Assembly: GCA_016865855.1 (NCBI GenBank)
Contig: VGNX01000005.1
Coordinates: forward strand, 1 to 64,000
From: Chloroflexota bacterium
GTDB taxonomy: Bacteria; Chloroflexota; Dehalococcoidia; GIF9; UBA5629
DNA: 64,000 bases
Reading direction: 5' to 3'
The position numbers were made by a program, and so were the translations under genes. This document shows, in pieces, positions 8,028-17,120 of the stretch. Every line of letters begins with the position of its first letter. Within the stretch, counting starts at the first letter, position 1. The notes under the pieces are model-generated. The model searched no databases. It was given only the letters and a program-made list of their open reading frames with translations, and was not told where the DNA came from.

Positions 8028-9259
8028 ACCTCTGGGAAAGCATTATCAGTTCATGGCAAGTCCTACACACTAACAAGATGCGGTCTAGCCTGACCATACT
8101 TGGCATCGTAATCGGCGTCAGTGCCGTCGTCTTCCTGGTGTCCTTCGGCAGAGGGCATGAAGCCAACATTACTGGCATCTTTGAGAGCATGGGCGCTAAC
8201 GCCATCTACATCACCAGCGCAACAAGCATGACGCAAGGAATTTCTGGAGCCACAGCCAGTATCACTCTCGAAGATGCCGAGGCTCTAGCTAATCCCAACC
8301 GTGCCCCATCTGTAGCCTTGGTTGCCCCCATGACTGAAAAACTGGCCAAGGTCGTCTATGGCAATGAAAATGCTACCGTTAACATCATGGGTGCCACTCC
8401 CGACATTGCACAAATCATTAGCTACCCCGTAGCTGAAGGGGAGTTCATTTCTGAGCAGGATGTCAAGAGAGGAGCCAGAGTCGCCGTACTTGGGAGCAAG
8501 ACAGCCACGGACCTTTTCGGCACTGAAGACCCTATAGGTAAAACCATCAGGGTAAGCGGCACCCAGTTCGAGGTTATCGGTGTCCTCGAAAAGAAAGGCG
8601 GCTTCATAGGCTCCGCAGATGATTTCGTCCTCATCCCCCTGACCACAATGCAGTCGAGACTCCTGGGAGAGACATCTGCTAGGGGGCGGCCCATCCAGAC
8701 TATCGCTGTCAAAGCAGTGAGCACCGACCAAATAGATGCCGCCAAAGAGGAGGTTACCTCTATCCTGCGGCAGCGCCATAACATCAGAGAAGGAAAAGAT
8801 GACGATTTTACCATCATCGATATGCAAGAAATACTCAGCAGTATGCGTGAGGTGCTCGGCATAATGCAGGTATTCCTGGGCAGTGTTGGAGCTATTTCCC
8901 TCCTTGTCGGTGGCATCGGCATCATGAACATAATGCTGGTCTCAGTGACTGAACGCACACGGGAAATCGGCATCCGAAAAGCCGTGGGTGCCAAACGCCG
9001 GGATATTCTACGTCAGTTCCTGGTTGAGGCCTCAATGCTTAGTCTGACTGGTGGGATAATCGGCCTTACTATAGCTGCGCTGGGAACCTGGGCGATTACT
9101 GGCGTACAACTTGGACCGTACCCCGTCAAAGCCCCAATGTCACCTGACATCGTAATTATTGCCATCTCAGTGGCAGTCTTTGTAGGGCTAGCTTCTGGCA
9201 TTTACCCCGCCTACAGAGCTGCTGGACTTGACCCAATTGAATCACTACGCCATGAATAA
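8024..9259 (+). CDS. MacB/FtsX-type ABC transporter permease
   Basis: 411 residues with the MacB membrane plan: TM1 just after residue 20 (SSLTILGIVIGVSAVVFLV), a large extracytoplasmic MacB_PCD domain (about residues 45-270), then three TM segments (GSVGAISLLVGGIGIMNIML, LTGGIIGLTIAALGTW, IVIIAISVAVFVGLASGIYP). The cytoplasmic TERTREIGIRKAVGAKRRDI motif is diagnostic of the family, as is the PAYRAAGLDPIESLRHE end. It is the last gene of the regulator-adaptor-ATPase-permease operon and is followed by an inverted repeat. Likely function: export of a hydrophobic compound, peptide or lipoprotein-like cargo; no substrate is evident. Confidence 0.93.
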   Translation: MNLWESIISSWQVLHTNKMRSSLTILGIVIGVSAVVFLVSFGRGHEANITGIFESMGANAIYITSATSMTQGISGATASITLEDAEALANPNRAPSVALVAPMTEKLAKVVYGNENATVNIMGATPDIAQIISYPVAEGEFISEQDVKRGARVAVLGSKTATDLFGTEDPIGKTIRVSGTQFEVIGVLEKKGGFIGSADDFVLIPLTTMQSRLLGETSARGRPIQTIAVKAVSTDQIDAAKEEVTSILRQRHNIREGKDDDFTIIDMQEILSSMREVLGIMQVFLGSVGAISLLVGGIGIMNIMLVSVTERTREIGIRKAVGAKRRDILRQFLVEASMLSLTGGIIGLTIAALGTWAITGVQLGPYPVKAPMSPDIVIIAISVAVFVGLASGIYPAYRAAGLDPIESLRHE

Positions 9260-9324
9260 CGCTAACAAGACAATCGAGAACTTTCGATTGTTAACGTGAA
9301 CAAAGGTGGGGAGGACTGAAACTC

Positions 9325-9350
9325 CCGTTTAAAAACAGAGTTTTAAACGG
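9325..9350. terminator. 10-bp perfect inverted repeat between convergent genes
   Basis: CCGTTTAAAA at 9325-9334 and TTTTAAACGG at 9341-9350 are exact complements around a six-base loop. It sits between the ends of the exporter operon (9259) and folE (9361 on the minus strand). The arms contain runs of A and T that serve as a U-tract in either direction, so it may end both transcripts. A second, weaker stem (CAATCG / CGATTG) lies at about 9273-9290. Confidence 0.55.
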
Positions 9351-9360
9351 CTTAATAGCG

Positions 9361-9927
9361 CTACTTGCCTTGAACTAAAGACAGAAACTCAGCGCGCGTT
9401 GCCGCCCGAGTCCGAAAAAGCCCTCTAGTTGCCGAAGTGAGAACATTGCTTCCCGGCTTCTTGATGCCACGCATTGTCATACACAAATGCTCTGCTTGAA
9501 TGATCACAGCAACACCATCTGGCTGCACAGCCTCAAGAATAGCATCAGCAATCTGTGACGTCATCCTCTCCTGTAGCTGAGGACGCTTGGCGAATATCTC
9601 TACCACTCGCGCCAACTTGCTCACCCCAACAACTCGCCCCTCTTTATTAGGAATATAACCGACATGAGCCACACCATAAAACGGCAGGAGATGATGCTCA
9701 CACATAGAGTGAAAGGGAATATCCTTCAAAATCACCATTTCACGATGCCCCACTTCAAAACCTACAGTTAATTCTGCTTTGGCATCCATATCCAACCCGG
9801 AAAAAACCTCAGCATACATCTCAGCAATCCGCTGCGGTGTGCCCTGCAGCCCTTCCCTTCGAGGGTCATCGCCGATAGCTTCGATTATAGCCAATACCGC
9901 TGTTTCAATCTTAGATAGGTCAACCAC
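9361..9927 (-). CDS. folE: GTP cyclohydrolase I
   Basis: 188 residues, standard length. It converts GTP to 7,8-dihydroneopterin triphosphate at the head of folate (and queuosine/pterin) synthesis. The zinc-site motif [12 protein letters not shown], the [14 protein letters not shown] helix, the RPQLQERMT segment and the second zinc Cys in EHLCMTMRG are all present. It is the last gene of a minus-strand run (PPIase, homoserine dehydrogenase, threonine synthase, folE), 52 bases after thrC. Pathway links to threonine synthesis are not obvious, so grouping is probably a housekeeping cluster. High confidence. Confidence 0.97.
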   Translation of the reverse strand: MVDLSKIETAVLAIIEAIGDDPRREGLQGTPQRIAEMYAEVFSGLDMDAKAELTVGFEVGHREMVILKDIPFHSMCEHHLLPFYGVAHVGYIPNKEGRVVGVSKLARVVEIFAKRPQLQERMTSQIADAILEAVQPDGVAVIIQAEHLCMTMRGIKKPGSNVLTSATRGLFRTRAATRAEFLSLVQGK

Positions 9928-9979
9928 TGCTGCCTCCTCTTTTGTTACTATCCGCTAGCGTCTTCTATAGGTATCACGG

Positions 9980-11032
9980 TCAAGCCCAACCTAAAGTTCG
10001 TTCAACTATCCTTACGTCGGCAGGCAACTCCGGGAATGGTTCAACAAACTTTGCCGGGAGGCTGGGGTCTTTTAGCCCGGTGCCAGTAATAATGCAGACC
10101 ACCTTTTTACCTGAAAGCTTCAGCCCTTGCCCAGCCATCTTAATGAGACCAGCCACAGAAGCTGCTGAGGCTGGCTCGCCGAAAACCCCTTCCTTCCTTG
10201 CCAAAAGCTTATAGGCAGCCAGAATCTCGTCATCGCTGACGCAGTCAATGACCCCACCTGATTGATCCCGAGCAGCTACTGCCCCTTGCCAGCTAGCCGG
10301 ATTACCAATTCGAATCGCCGTAGCCAAGGTTTTTGGCCTCTTGACAATTTTGCCCTTAACTATAGGCGCTGCCCCTTCGGCTTGAAAACCCATCATCTTA
10401 GGGGTTCGGCTTGCCTTGCCCGCCTGCTTATATTCGACAAAGCCCTTCCAATAGGCGGTGATATTTCCGGCATTGCCCACTGGGATAAAAAAGTAATCAG
10501 GCGCATCACCCAAATCGTCTACAATCTCAAAAGCTGCCGTCTTCTGACCTTCAATTCGGTACGGATTCAGCGAATTAACCAGCGTAACTGGGTGCTTTTG
10601 AACTAGGCTGCGAACTATTTGGAGAGCCTGGTCGAAATTGCCCTGTATAGCGATGATTTTAGCCCCGTAAGCAATAGCCTGAGCTAACTTCCCTAAAGCA
10701 ATCTTGCCTTTTGGTACAATAACGACAACATCAAGACCAAATCTAGCTCCATAAGCAGCGGCTGAAGCGCTGGTATTCCCAGTAGAAGCGCAAATCACAC
10801 AGCGACTGCCATCTTCCACTGCCTTGGCTATGGCTACAACCATGCCCCGGTCTTTAAAAGAGCCACTGGGATTACAGCCCTCAAGCTTAAAATAAAGCTC
10901 ACCGCAGCCAAGCTCCTTCTCTAAGGCAACGGACTTGACCAGAGGAGTATCTCCCTCACCCAGCGTTATCAGAGGAGTAGCCGGGGTAATCGGTAGAAAA
11001 TCACGGTATCTGATTAGAACACCCCGTCCCAT
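9980..11032 (-). CDS. thrC: Threonine synthase
   Basis: 350 residues, of the shorter (class II-like) threonine synthase type. This PLP enzyme converts O-phosphohomoserine to threonine. The PLP lysine is in [11 protein letters not shown], the phosphate-binding loop is seen at VGNAGN, and [17 protein letters not shown] is the substrate loop. It starts eight bases after the stop of the homoserine dehydrogenase gene, so the two are cotranscribed and cover adjacent steps (homoserine kinase is not in the window). Several family members are hard to tell from threonine dehydratase, but length and neighbour support ThrC. Confidence 0.95.
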   Translation of the reverse strand: MGRGVLIRYRDFLPITPATPLITLGEGDTPLVKSVALEKELGCGELYFKLEGCNPSGSFKDRGMVVAIAKAVEDGSRCVICASTGNTSASAAAYGARFGLDVVVIVPKGKIALGKLAQAIAYGAKIIAIQGNFDQALQIVRSLVQKHPVTLVNSLNPYRIEGQKTAAFEIVDDLGDAPDYFFIPVGNAGNITAYWKGFVEYKQAGKASRTPKMMGFQAEGAAPIVKGKIVKRPKTLATAIRIGNPASWQGAVAARDQSGGVIDCVSDDEILAAYKLLARKEGVFGEPASAASVAGLIKMAGQGLKLSGKKVVCIITGTGLKDPSLPAKFVEPFPELPADVRIVERTLGWA

Positions 11033-11040
11033 TTTCTTTC

Positions 11041-12339
11041 CTAAGCCTCTACCCGAACAAAATTAGTGATTTCCTTGACTACAGCCAAACGCTCGGTTTT
11101 CTTAAGGGCCTGCTGGACTGCCTGCTCTTTAGCTGGATGAGTCATTATCACAATCTCAGCAATCTGAGTAGATGGGTCGGTCTCTTTCTGAATTACCGAG
11201 GAAATACTAATGGCGTGGTCACCCAATATTTTAGAGATTTGCGCCAAAACGCCTGCTTGGTCAGCAACGCTCATTCTCATATAATATCGAGTCTCTATCT
11301 CAGCCATAGGTTTAACAGTCCGTCCGCTTGCAAAAGGTAACCTTGGAATATCAGTCGTTCCACGGTTGATATTTTGAGCTATCTTGATAATATCGGAAAC
11401 GACTGCACTTGAAGTTGCTCTGGGGCCAGCTCCCTCACCATAGAAGATAACCTTCCCCACCAGGTCGCCTTCCACATGAATGGCGTTGTAAACGCCATCT
11501 ACCTTAGCCAGCAGAGAATCCTCGGGGATAAATACAGGATGAACACGAGCTTCAATAGAATCCCCAGATCGTTTGGCAATAGCCAGAAGCTTTATGGCAT
11601 AACCCAATTCCCGAGCATAGCGAAAATCACGAGCCTGGAGCCGTGAAATCCCCTCATGGTAAACATTCTCTGACCTAACTTCAGTGCCGAAAGCAATGGT
11701 TGTCAGGATAGCTAGCTTATAGGCAGCATCAACTCCTTCTATATCCTTGGCTGGATCAGCTTCAGCATAGCCTAACTCCTGAGCCTTTTTCAAAGCCACA
11801 GAAAAATCCAGCCCTTCCTTAGCCATTCGAGTCAAAATATAATTAGTTGTTCCATTAACAATTGCATAAATAGCTGAAATATCATTAGCCACCAGGTCTT
11901 CCTGAAACGGAGCAATTAGAGGTATACCACCGCCAACACTAGCCTCATAGCGAAGAGCCACTTGATGGTCTCGAGCTACAGTCAGAAGCTCGCTCCAGTG
12001 TTTGGACATAACCTCTTTATTAGCAGTAACAACATGCTTGCCGCGAGTTAGAGCCTCTCTTATATATTCGAAGGCAGGATGTTCACCACCGATAAGCTCC
12101 ACAACTATATCTACCTCAGGATGGCTCGCTAGCTCCTCAAACTGAGTAGCAAAAATACGATGCTCAATTCCCAATGAGCCGTGCTTAGCTGAGTCTTTCT
12201 CTAACACCTTCTTTATGACCAGTTTGCTGCCTGCTTCTCTAGTCAAAGTATCCATTTTGCCCATCAAGACCTTGGCCACGCCACCACCGATTACTCCCAA
12301 GCCCATCAAGCCGATACCAATGCTCTTCCTAGCCACCAT
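11041..12339 (-). CDS. hom: Homoserine dehydrogenase with ACT domain
   Basis: 432 residues. It reduces aspartate semialdehyde to homoserine with NAD(P)H. The N-terminal nucleotide fold has [16 protein letters not shown]; then [12 protein letters not shown] and the catalytic-domain signatures [11 protein letters not shown] and [10 protein letters not shown], with [21 protein letters not shown] carrying the substrate-binding acids. A C-terminal ACT domain (about residues 350-430, [20 protein letters not shown]) predicts feedback control by threonine. It is followed directly by thrC and preceded by the PPIase gene with a five-base gap. Confidence 0.96.
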   Translation of the reverse strand: MVARKSIGIGLMGLGVIGGGVAKVLMGKMDTLTREAGSKLVIKKVLEKDSAKHGSLGIEHRIFATQFEELASHPEVDIVVELIGGEHPAFEYIREALTRGKHVVTANKEVMSKHWSELLTVARDHQVALRYEASVGGGIPLIAPFQEDLVANDISAIYAIVNGTTNYILTRMAKEGLDFSVALKKAQELGYAEADPAKDIEGVDAAYKLAILTTIAFGTEVRSENVYHEGISRLQARDFRYARELGYAIKLLAIAKRSGDSIEARVHPVFIPEDSLLAKVDGVYNAIHVEGDLVGKVIFYGEGAGPRATSSAVVSDIIKIAQNINRGTTDIPRLPFASGRTVKPMAEIETRYYMRMSVADQAGVLAQISKILGDHAISISSVIQKETDPSTQIAEIVIMTHPAKEQAVQQALKKTERLAVVKEITNFVRVEA

Positions 12340-12344
12340 AACGA

Positions 12345-13616
12345 TTACCCCCTGTTCTTAAGAACTCGAGCCACTGCCCAGGACTTTTGCTCTTCAGTCA
12401 AATACGTTTCTATCGAGTTCTTTTCGCTCTGCTCACTAAGCAAGTCTTCAAAAAGTTTCAATTTCAGCGCATTCCTAGTCTCATCCTCGAACGCCCGATT
12501 GTCATCTCTATCTACGACCTTGACCAGCCAATAACCTCCCTTAGTTCGAACAGAGTCATCAGCTGCTGGTTGGCTCACAACACCTGGTTCAAGCTGCAGA
12601 GCAAGTCCCAGAGCAACCCTGCTACTGATTCCACCTTGTTGACTCCAACCCAAATCTCCCCCCTGCTCCTTACTCGCTGAATGCTGGGAATATTCCTTAG
12701 CCAAAGTGCCAAAATCCTCACCAGCTTCCATCCTAGCTCTTATCTCTTCTGCCTCCCGTCGACTCCCTAACAGAATTCCTCTAGCATGACTACCCTTTTT
12801 CTCGTCCTTCTCAATCACTTCCACCAGCCAGTACCCTATTCCTTTGGTGACTGACCCATCATAACTCGGCTCGCTGAGCACTCCTGGCTCAAGGTTAAAA
12901 GGAATGTCTTTAAGTAATGAATCTCCTAAATCTCCCAGAAACACATAAGCAAAATCTTTAGGCAGCCAGCCTAAATCGCCGCCTTTCTCCTTAGTTGTTG
13001 CTTCCAGAGAGTATTCCTTCGCCAGAGCAGCAAAATCATCTCCAGCTTTCAGCCTATCTGTGACTGTCTTAGCTACCTCGTTGCTTTCCAAAAACATTGC
13101 TTGAACCTGCACCTGTTCACACTCAGTCGGCACTTTCGGGTCAAAGTAGCTTTGAAGTAGTCTAGCTGCCAGCAATCTAGAACTAATTGTGTCCCTGTAC
13201 ACCTTATCATAAGGGAGACCCAGACTTTTAAGCTCACTATTTACTTCATCTGCACTCACACCAAAACCGAGGCCTGCAGATACCTTCCTTATTACCTCAC
13301 CAGATTCGATGACTTTAATAAGCTCATCTGCCATAGCTGAGGTCGCAGTAGAATCCTTCCCTCGACTATAAAGTTCGAGCAACTTTATGTAATAATCCAT
13401 ATCAAAGACAGTACCATTTATTTTCACCACAGGCTGATGGAGCGGTTTAACTTGCTCATCGTAATATCCATAGCCAATATACCCCACAATCAAAGCAAAA
13501 AAGAGGATTCCAACAATGACTATGATACGCTGGATACGTTGCTGGCGCTGCCACTTAGATAACTGGCGCTTAGTAGGTGGCCGTTTCAATTCGGTTCTCT
13601 TCTGCTTCTTAGCCAA
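12345..13616 (-). CDS. Membrane-anchored parvulin-type peptidyl-prolyl isomerase with two rotamase domains
   Basis: 423 residues. A basic N-terminus (KKQKRTELKRPPTKRQ) precedes one TM helix at about residues 30-52, which anchors the protein with its bulk outside the cytoplasm. A SurA-N-like chaperone region follows, then two parvulin repeats, each with the AxxYSxxxxxxxxGGDLGW motif (about residues 195-215 and 310-330). This is the PrsA/SurA family that helps exported proteins fold. It is the first gene of the hom-thrC-folE run, five bases before hom. The coupling to amino acid genes looks positional rather than functional. Confidence 0.88.
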   Translation of the reverse strand: MAKKQKRTELKRPPTKRQLSKWQRQQRIQRIIVIVGILFFALIVGYIGYGYYDEQVKPLHQPVVKINGTVFDMDYYIKLLELYSRGKDSTATSAMADELIKVIESGEVIRKVSAGLGFGVSADEVNSELKSLGLPYDKVYRDTISSRLLAARLLQSYFDPKVPTECEQVQVQAMFLESNEVAKTVTDRLKAGDDFAALAKEYSLEATTKEKGGDLGWLPKDFAYVFLGDLGDSLLKDIPFNLEPGVLSEPSYDGSVTKGIGYWLVEVIEKDEKKGSHARGILLGSRREAEEIRARMEAGEDFGTLAKEYSQHSASKEQGGDLGWSQQGGISSRVALGLALQLEPGVVSQPAADDSVRTKGGYWLVKVVDRDDNRAFEDETRNALKLKLFEDLLSEQSEKNSIETYLTEEQKSWAVARVLKNRG

Positions 13617-13663
13617 AGTCCACGTCCCTTTCTTAGCTAAATGTAACTTGAGCGGAATTCACA

Positions 13664-13692
13664 TTGTCTGAATTAGCCACTTATGATAACAT
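13664..13692 (+). promoter_or_regulatory. Probable sigma70-type promoter for tRNA-Pro
   Basis: TTGTCT at 13664-13669 and TAACAT at 13687-13692 are separated by 17 bases and end about 20 bases before the tRNA. Both hexamers are imperfect, so this is a modest call supported mainly by position and spacing. Confidence 0.4.
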
Positions 13693-13711
13693 ATTGCCCA
13701 AGGCAAAGCCA

Positions 13712-13785
13712 CGGGGTGTAGCGCAGCCTGGTAGCGCACCTGAATGGGGTTCAGGTGGTCGCCGGTTCAAATCCGGCCACCCCGA
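13712..13785 (+). tRNA. tRNA-Pro (anticodon GGG)
   Basis: 74 bases folding as a full cloverleaf. The acceptor stem is CGGGGTG/CACCCCG, the D-stem GCGC/GCGC around AGCCTGGTA, the anticodon stem CCTGA/TCAGG with loop ATGGGGT (anticodon GGG, reading CCC and CCU), and the T-stem GCCGG/CCGGC with loop TTCAAAT. The discriminator base is A and the CCA end is not encoded (ATAC follows). No integrase or direct repeat of the 3' end is seen nearby, so there is no sign of its use as an attachment site. Confidence 0.96.
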
Positions 13786-13933
13786 TACCTACTTGTCCAA
13801 CATTAACTCTGGCGCACCAAGCAGTTTAAAAAATCCCGGATACCACTTAAAAGCAACGCTATCGTTTTCAGAAGACATGCCCTGGGCTGTAACAATGGCC
13901 AACTGAGTGATACAAGAGGACTAAGTCACTTCA

Positions 13934-14434
13934 TTACCGCAACTTAAATGATGAGATTATTGTAGAGAAAGGATAAGATTCATACCCAGCCTTGTCCGCT
14001 GCTGTGTCTACTTTGTAAAGGTGTGTCTCCGTCTGCTTGAAGTAGGCCTCTCCACGGAAGGTTTCATAGTAGTCCGTCTCATACTCGTAGAAAAGATACC
14101 AGTCCCAAAAGCCCTCCATCGGTCTATCTTCAAGTTTTATCACTTCACCCCAAGCTGTTCCCAGGGAAATAAGCCAGCGCTGGGCAGCTTCTCTAGCTGT
14201 CATGCCTTCTACGACATCTATCATGACTGAACCTCTGCGGGTCGGAGACGTTATGAGGCATTTTGTCCCGTCTTCAGACACCTCGACCTTCCAGGTGTAT
14301 GGATAGTTGATGGTATACCGCCCAGCTTCATTGGTATATGTTGTGTAACCCGTCTTACCACAAGCAACAAAAGGGCTAAACAGCAAGACAATAAGCCCTA
14401 GAATCAGAAACCAAAACCTTTTGTAGTTTATCAC
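13934..14434 (-). CDS. Lipoprotein with a PsbP/DcrB-like domain
   Basis: About 166 residues from a GTG at 14434, chosen because GAGGAGG stands five bases upstream; an upstream ATG at 14479 lacks such a site. The start VINYKRFWFLILGLIVLLF is a signal peptide ending in a Cys (FVACGK), so the mature protein should be lipid-anchored. The rest (YTNEAGRYTINYPYTWKVE to FSTIISSFKLR) has the layout of PsbP/DcrB-type domains: a YxIxYPxxW opening strand, a central antiparallel sheet and a closing SFKL strand. Similar modules recur in the transporter region (30.1 and 44.4 kb). Function unknown; isolated gene after the tRNA. Confidence 0.7.
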   Translation of the reverse strand: MINYKRFWFLILGLIVLLFSPFVACGKTGYTTYTNEAGRYTINYPYTWKVEVSEDGTKCLITSPTRRGSVMIDVVEGMTAREAAQRWLISLGTAWGEVIKLEDRPMEGFWDWYLFYEYETDYYETFRGEAYFKQTETHLYKVDTAADKAGYESYPFSTIISSFKLR

Positions 14435-14597
14435 TTGAGCCTCCTCATAAGGTGATTGCAAAATTTGCGTCGTAGTCATCCCCGCCGCAGAGCAAAGTGG
14501 AAATATCTACTCAGAAAATCAACATACCGTTATGCCTCTCGTGCTAATAGGCTCCAAGAATTATATAATTCTCTAATTAAATCAAAGGAGGCCACAG

Positions 14598-15398
14598 ATG
14601 TCAACCGTCCTATATTAGAAGAAAGGACACATCGCCTATGTAACCATCAATCGCCCCAAATTGATGAATTGTATCAATTCCGAGACATGGATGGCAATGA
14701 ACGAGATATGGCAAGATTTCAAAAAAAACCGAGCTCTATGTTGCCATATGAACCGGTGCTGGAAACAAACCATCTTGCGCTGGTTGGGATCTCAAAGAGA
14801 TGCTGAATGACCCTGCCTCCGTTCCATGGAAAACGATAGAGGAATCCAGAGAGCTTGCCTGGAATGGGCCCGGATTCGACGGTATCACCATGGGTATGGA
14901 ATTTTGGAAGCCAATCATCGCTGCCATCAACGGCTACTGTATTGCCGGCGGCAATGAAATCGCACTGCCTGTGATATCAGGATCGCCGCAGAACACGCTG
15001 AATTCGGCCACCAAGAGGTACGCTGGTGCATGATGCCCGGAGACGGCGGCTGCCAGAGATTACCCCGGGTGGTTGGCTTAGGCAGAGCATTGGAGCTAAT
15101 TCTCACCGGACAGAGAATCAGCGCCCAAGAGGCTTACCGCATAGGGCTGGTAAACAAGGTGGTGCCGGCTGAACGACTTATGTCTGAAGCCACTAAAGTA
15201 GCGGAGACAATTTGCCAACGTTCCCAACTCGCAGTGCAAGCCTGTAAAGAAGCTATCACCCGAGGCATCGGGACACCTCTGAGAGAAGGGCTAGCTTATG
15301 AGAACCTGCTGCTCCAGCAGCTGTTTACTACCGAGGACCGCTTAGAAGGCTCTAGAGCATCCGCCGAGAAGAGGGCACCACTCTGGAAAAACCGATGA
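14598..15398 (+). pseudogene. Decayed enoyl-CoA hydratase/isomerase
   Basis: A crotonase gene read in pieces. The ATG at 14598 has AAAGGAGG upstream, but the seventh codon is TAG, followed in the same frame by HIAYVTINRPK. The frame then shifts before WDLKEMLNDP, shifts again near 14970 (before CDIRIAAEHAEFGHQEV, read only in the third frame), and runs to the stop at 15396-15398 through LGRALELILTGQRISAQEA and LFTTEDRLEGSRASAEKR. All parts of the fold are recognisable in order (FDGITMGMEFWKPIIAAINGYCIAGGNE is the oxyanion-hole region), so decay is recent. One early stop plus at least two frameshifts argue against a single sequencing error. Confidence 0.85.
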
Positions 15399-15459
15399 AA
15401 AGTGGGATACTGTGCTGCACAGGTCTAATATTTAACATCGGGAGCGTCTGGGCACCTTC

Positions 15460-15936
15460 TCACATCAGTATAAAGTGCTGAATATCATGCATAGTTCCTG
15501 TTCGCTTCTTCCTGAATACTGCCTTTACCCTCATTCCAATAGCTATTTTCTTCTCATCAGTCTCATCAAGCCAATGCATCAAGCAAGTGTCTGCTCCATC
15601 TAGTCTGACATACACATCGGTATAAGGTACATTCACTGGCTTTCCATTGCTAGGATTAATGTAAGGTAGCTTTACTATGGTAAACATCTCAATCACACCC
15701 TCAGGTCCTACTTTTACCCATTCCTCCATCTTGGCAAAACAAGGCCCACATACCTCCCTTGGCGGGACATAAACTGTACCACAAGATGGACACTTGGTGG
15801 CATATATTTTCTTCTCATCCCGCAGCCCGCGGAAAAACCTGCTCCAGTAAGGGCCACAATGCCAATTATATGGTATCTCAGCTTCCCCGGAATCAATCTT
15901 AATAAGCTCAGTCATTTCACCACCTGTTTTTGCCAT
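15460..15936 (-). CDS. DUF35 OB-fold zinc-ribbon protein, partner of a thiolase-fold enzyme
   Basis: 158 residues. A helical N-terminus (WSRFFRGLRDEKKIYATKC) leads into a rubredoxin-like zinc ribbon with CPSC and CGPC pairs at about residues 49-67, then an OB-fold (EGVIEMFTIVKLPY onward). This is the DUF35 plan. In known systems (ChsH2 C-terminus with Ltp2 in steroid side-chain cleavage; acetoacetyl-CoA thiolase/HMGS complexes of archaea) DUF35 proteins bind thiolase-fold partners and hold the CoA substrate. It lies ten bases after the stop of a thiolase-fold gene, so they are cotranscribed and should form a complex. GGGAGGAG precedes the start. Confidence 0.88.
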   Translation of the reverse strand: MAKTGGEMTELIKIDSGEAEIPYNWHCGPYWSRFFRGLRDEKKIYATKCPSCGTVYVPPREVCGPCFAKMEEWVKVGPEGVIEMFTIVKLPYINPSNGKPVNVPYTDVYVRLDGADTCLMHWLDETDEKKIAIGMRVKAVFRKKRTGTMHDIQHFILM

Positions 15937-15946
15937 ATCTCCTCCC

Positions 15947-17104
15947 TTATGGTTTGGTATCTCTTAATATGGTTACATCAGACCAACTACAAGAGCCGAA
16001 AGCAGTGGCTAGAGCTGTCTTTACGTTAGGAACCTGTCTATCACCAGCCTTCCCCATAACCTGAAGAGCTGCCTCCCCGACCCTAATCATAGCCGTAGCC
16101 CCAATGGGATTGGTCGCAAGCGGTCCTCCAGACGGATTTATCGGAAGCTCTCCGTCCATATTGAAAACTCCCTTCCGTATCAGATTTGGTGCTTCACCCC
16201 GACCACACACCCAAAGAGATTCCATCCACTTAACTCCTGTTGTAGAAGCTGGTAAGTAAAGCTCCATGACATCAATCTCTTTCAGAGGGTTGGTGATGCC
16301 GGCTCTCTTGTAAGCCCTTTCTGAAGCTCTCTCTAAGGTGAACATCTCCTCCCTTTGAAACGGTTCGCCCATATATACAAAATCGCGACTACCGGCTATA
16401 GCATGTACCCAGGCCGGTTTAGGAGCAATCTTTTCCGCCTTCCCCTCACATGCATAGATAAGAGCGCAGGCGCCGTCTGACCTGGGGCACATATCCAGCA
16501 GTTTAATAGGATAACATAACATCGGGGATTTCATTACATCTTCTACGGTAATTTTCATTCGTAGATGTGCATAAGGGTTGTTTAGGGCGTTATTGTGGTC
16601 TCTAACAGATACCAGAGCAGCATCTTCTTCTGTGGCGCCGAATCGTTTCATGTAATTGGTATATTCCGCTGCTAGAGGTCCGATAGCTCCGGCAAAAAAA
16701 TCTCTCTCTATTAGTGGTTGGCAACAAGTAGTGATAGCTGCTGTAGTATCAGACTCAGAATTCCTTTCCCACCCAATAGCTAAAACTACGTCAAAAAACC
16801 CCGAAGCAATATGATAATAGCCCGCAGTTGCTATAGTCATACCACTGGTGCCCCCTGTGGTCAGCTTCATGATTGGCTTCATAAAGGCACCTGACCCATC
16901 CACACTCCACCCATCTACATAATTGATTGCCTCAAAGTGGTCCATGTTGCCAATAACAATAGCATCAATATCCTTTATGGTAAGGTTGGCATCTTCAAGA
17001 GCACTCATTACAGCTTCATTTATCAGCTCCTGACCGTTAACATCGTCCCTTTTGGCGCAATGATGAGTCTGCCCTATGCCTACAATAGCTGTCCTTCTCG
17101 CCAT
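15947..17104 (-). CDS. Thiolase-fold protein lacking the nucleophilic Cys (Ltp2-like)
   Basis: 385 residues with the SCP2-thiolase plan (IVGIGQTHHC start, VMSALEDANL, NPSGGPLATNPIGA near the end). The catalytic Cys expected in a VENACASG-like motif is absent: the matching stretch is LTTGGTSG, so the position is Gly85. The GHP motif with the second catalytic residue reads TNPIG instead. Thus it should not perform Claisen chemistry. The known family with this feature is the Ltp2 retro-aldolase of steroid degradation, which works with a DUF35 partner. A DUF35 gene follows ten bases downstream. Inference: aldol-type cleavage of a beta-hydroxyacyl-CoA, or an assembly partner of the next thiolase. 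Confidence 0.82.
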   Translation of the reverse strand: MARRTAIVGIGQTHHCAKRDDVNGQELINEAVMSALEDANLTIKDIDAIVIGNMDHFEAINYVDGWSVDGSGAFMKPIMKLTTGGTSGMTIATAGYYHIASGFFDVVLAIGWERNSESDTTAAITTCCQPLIERDFFAGAIGPLAAEYTNYMKRFGATEEDAALVSVRDHNNALNNPYAHLRMKITVEDVMKSPMLCYPIKLLDMCPRSDGACALIYACEGKAEKIAPKPAWVHAIAGSRDFVYMGEPFQREEMFTLERASERAYKRAGITNPLKEIDVMELYLPASTTGVKWMESLWVCGRGEAPNLIRKGVFNMDGELPINPSGGPLATNPIGATAMIRVGEAALQVMGKAGDRQVPNVKTALATAFGSCSWSDVTILRDTKP

Positions 17105-17120
17105 TTTTATGCCTCCCTGC

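Noticed and set aside
13712-13785. tRNA-Pro as an integration site
   Set aside because: No integrase and no repeat of the tRNA 3' end was seen on either side.
13664-13906. 80-codon open frame on the plus strand
   Set aside because: It runs through the complete tRNA-Pro gene and its promoter; the protein has no family features.
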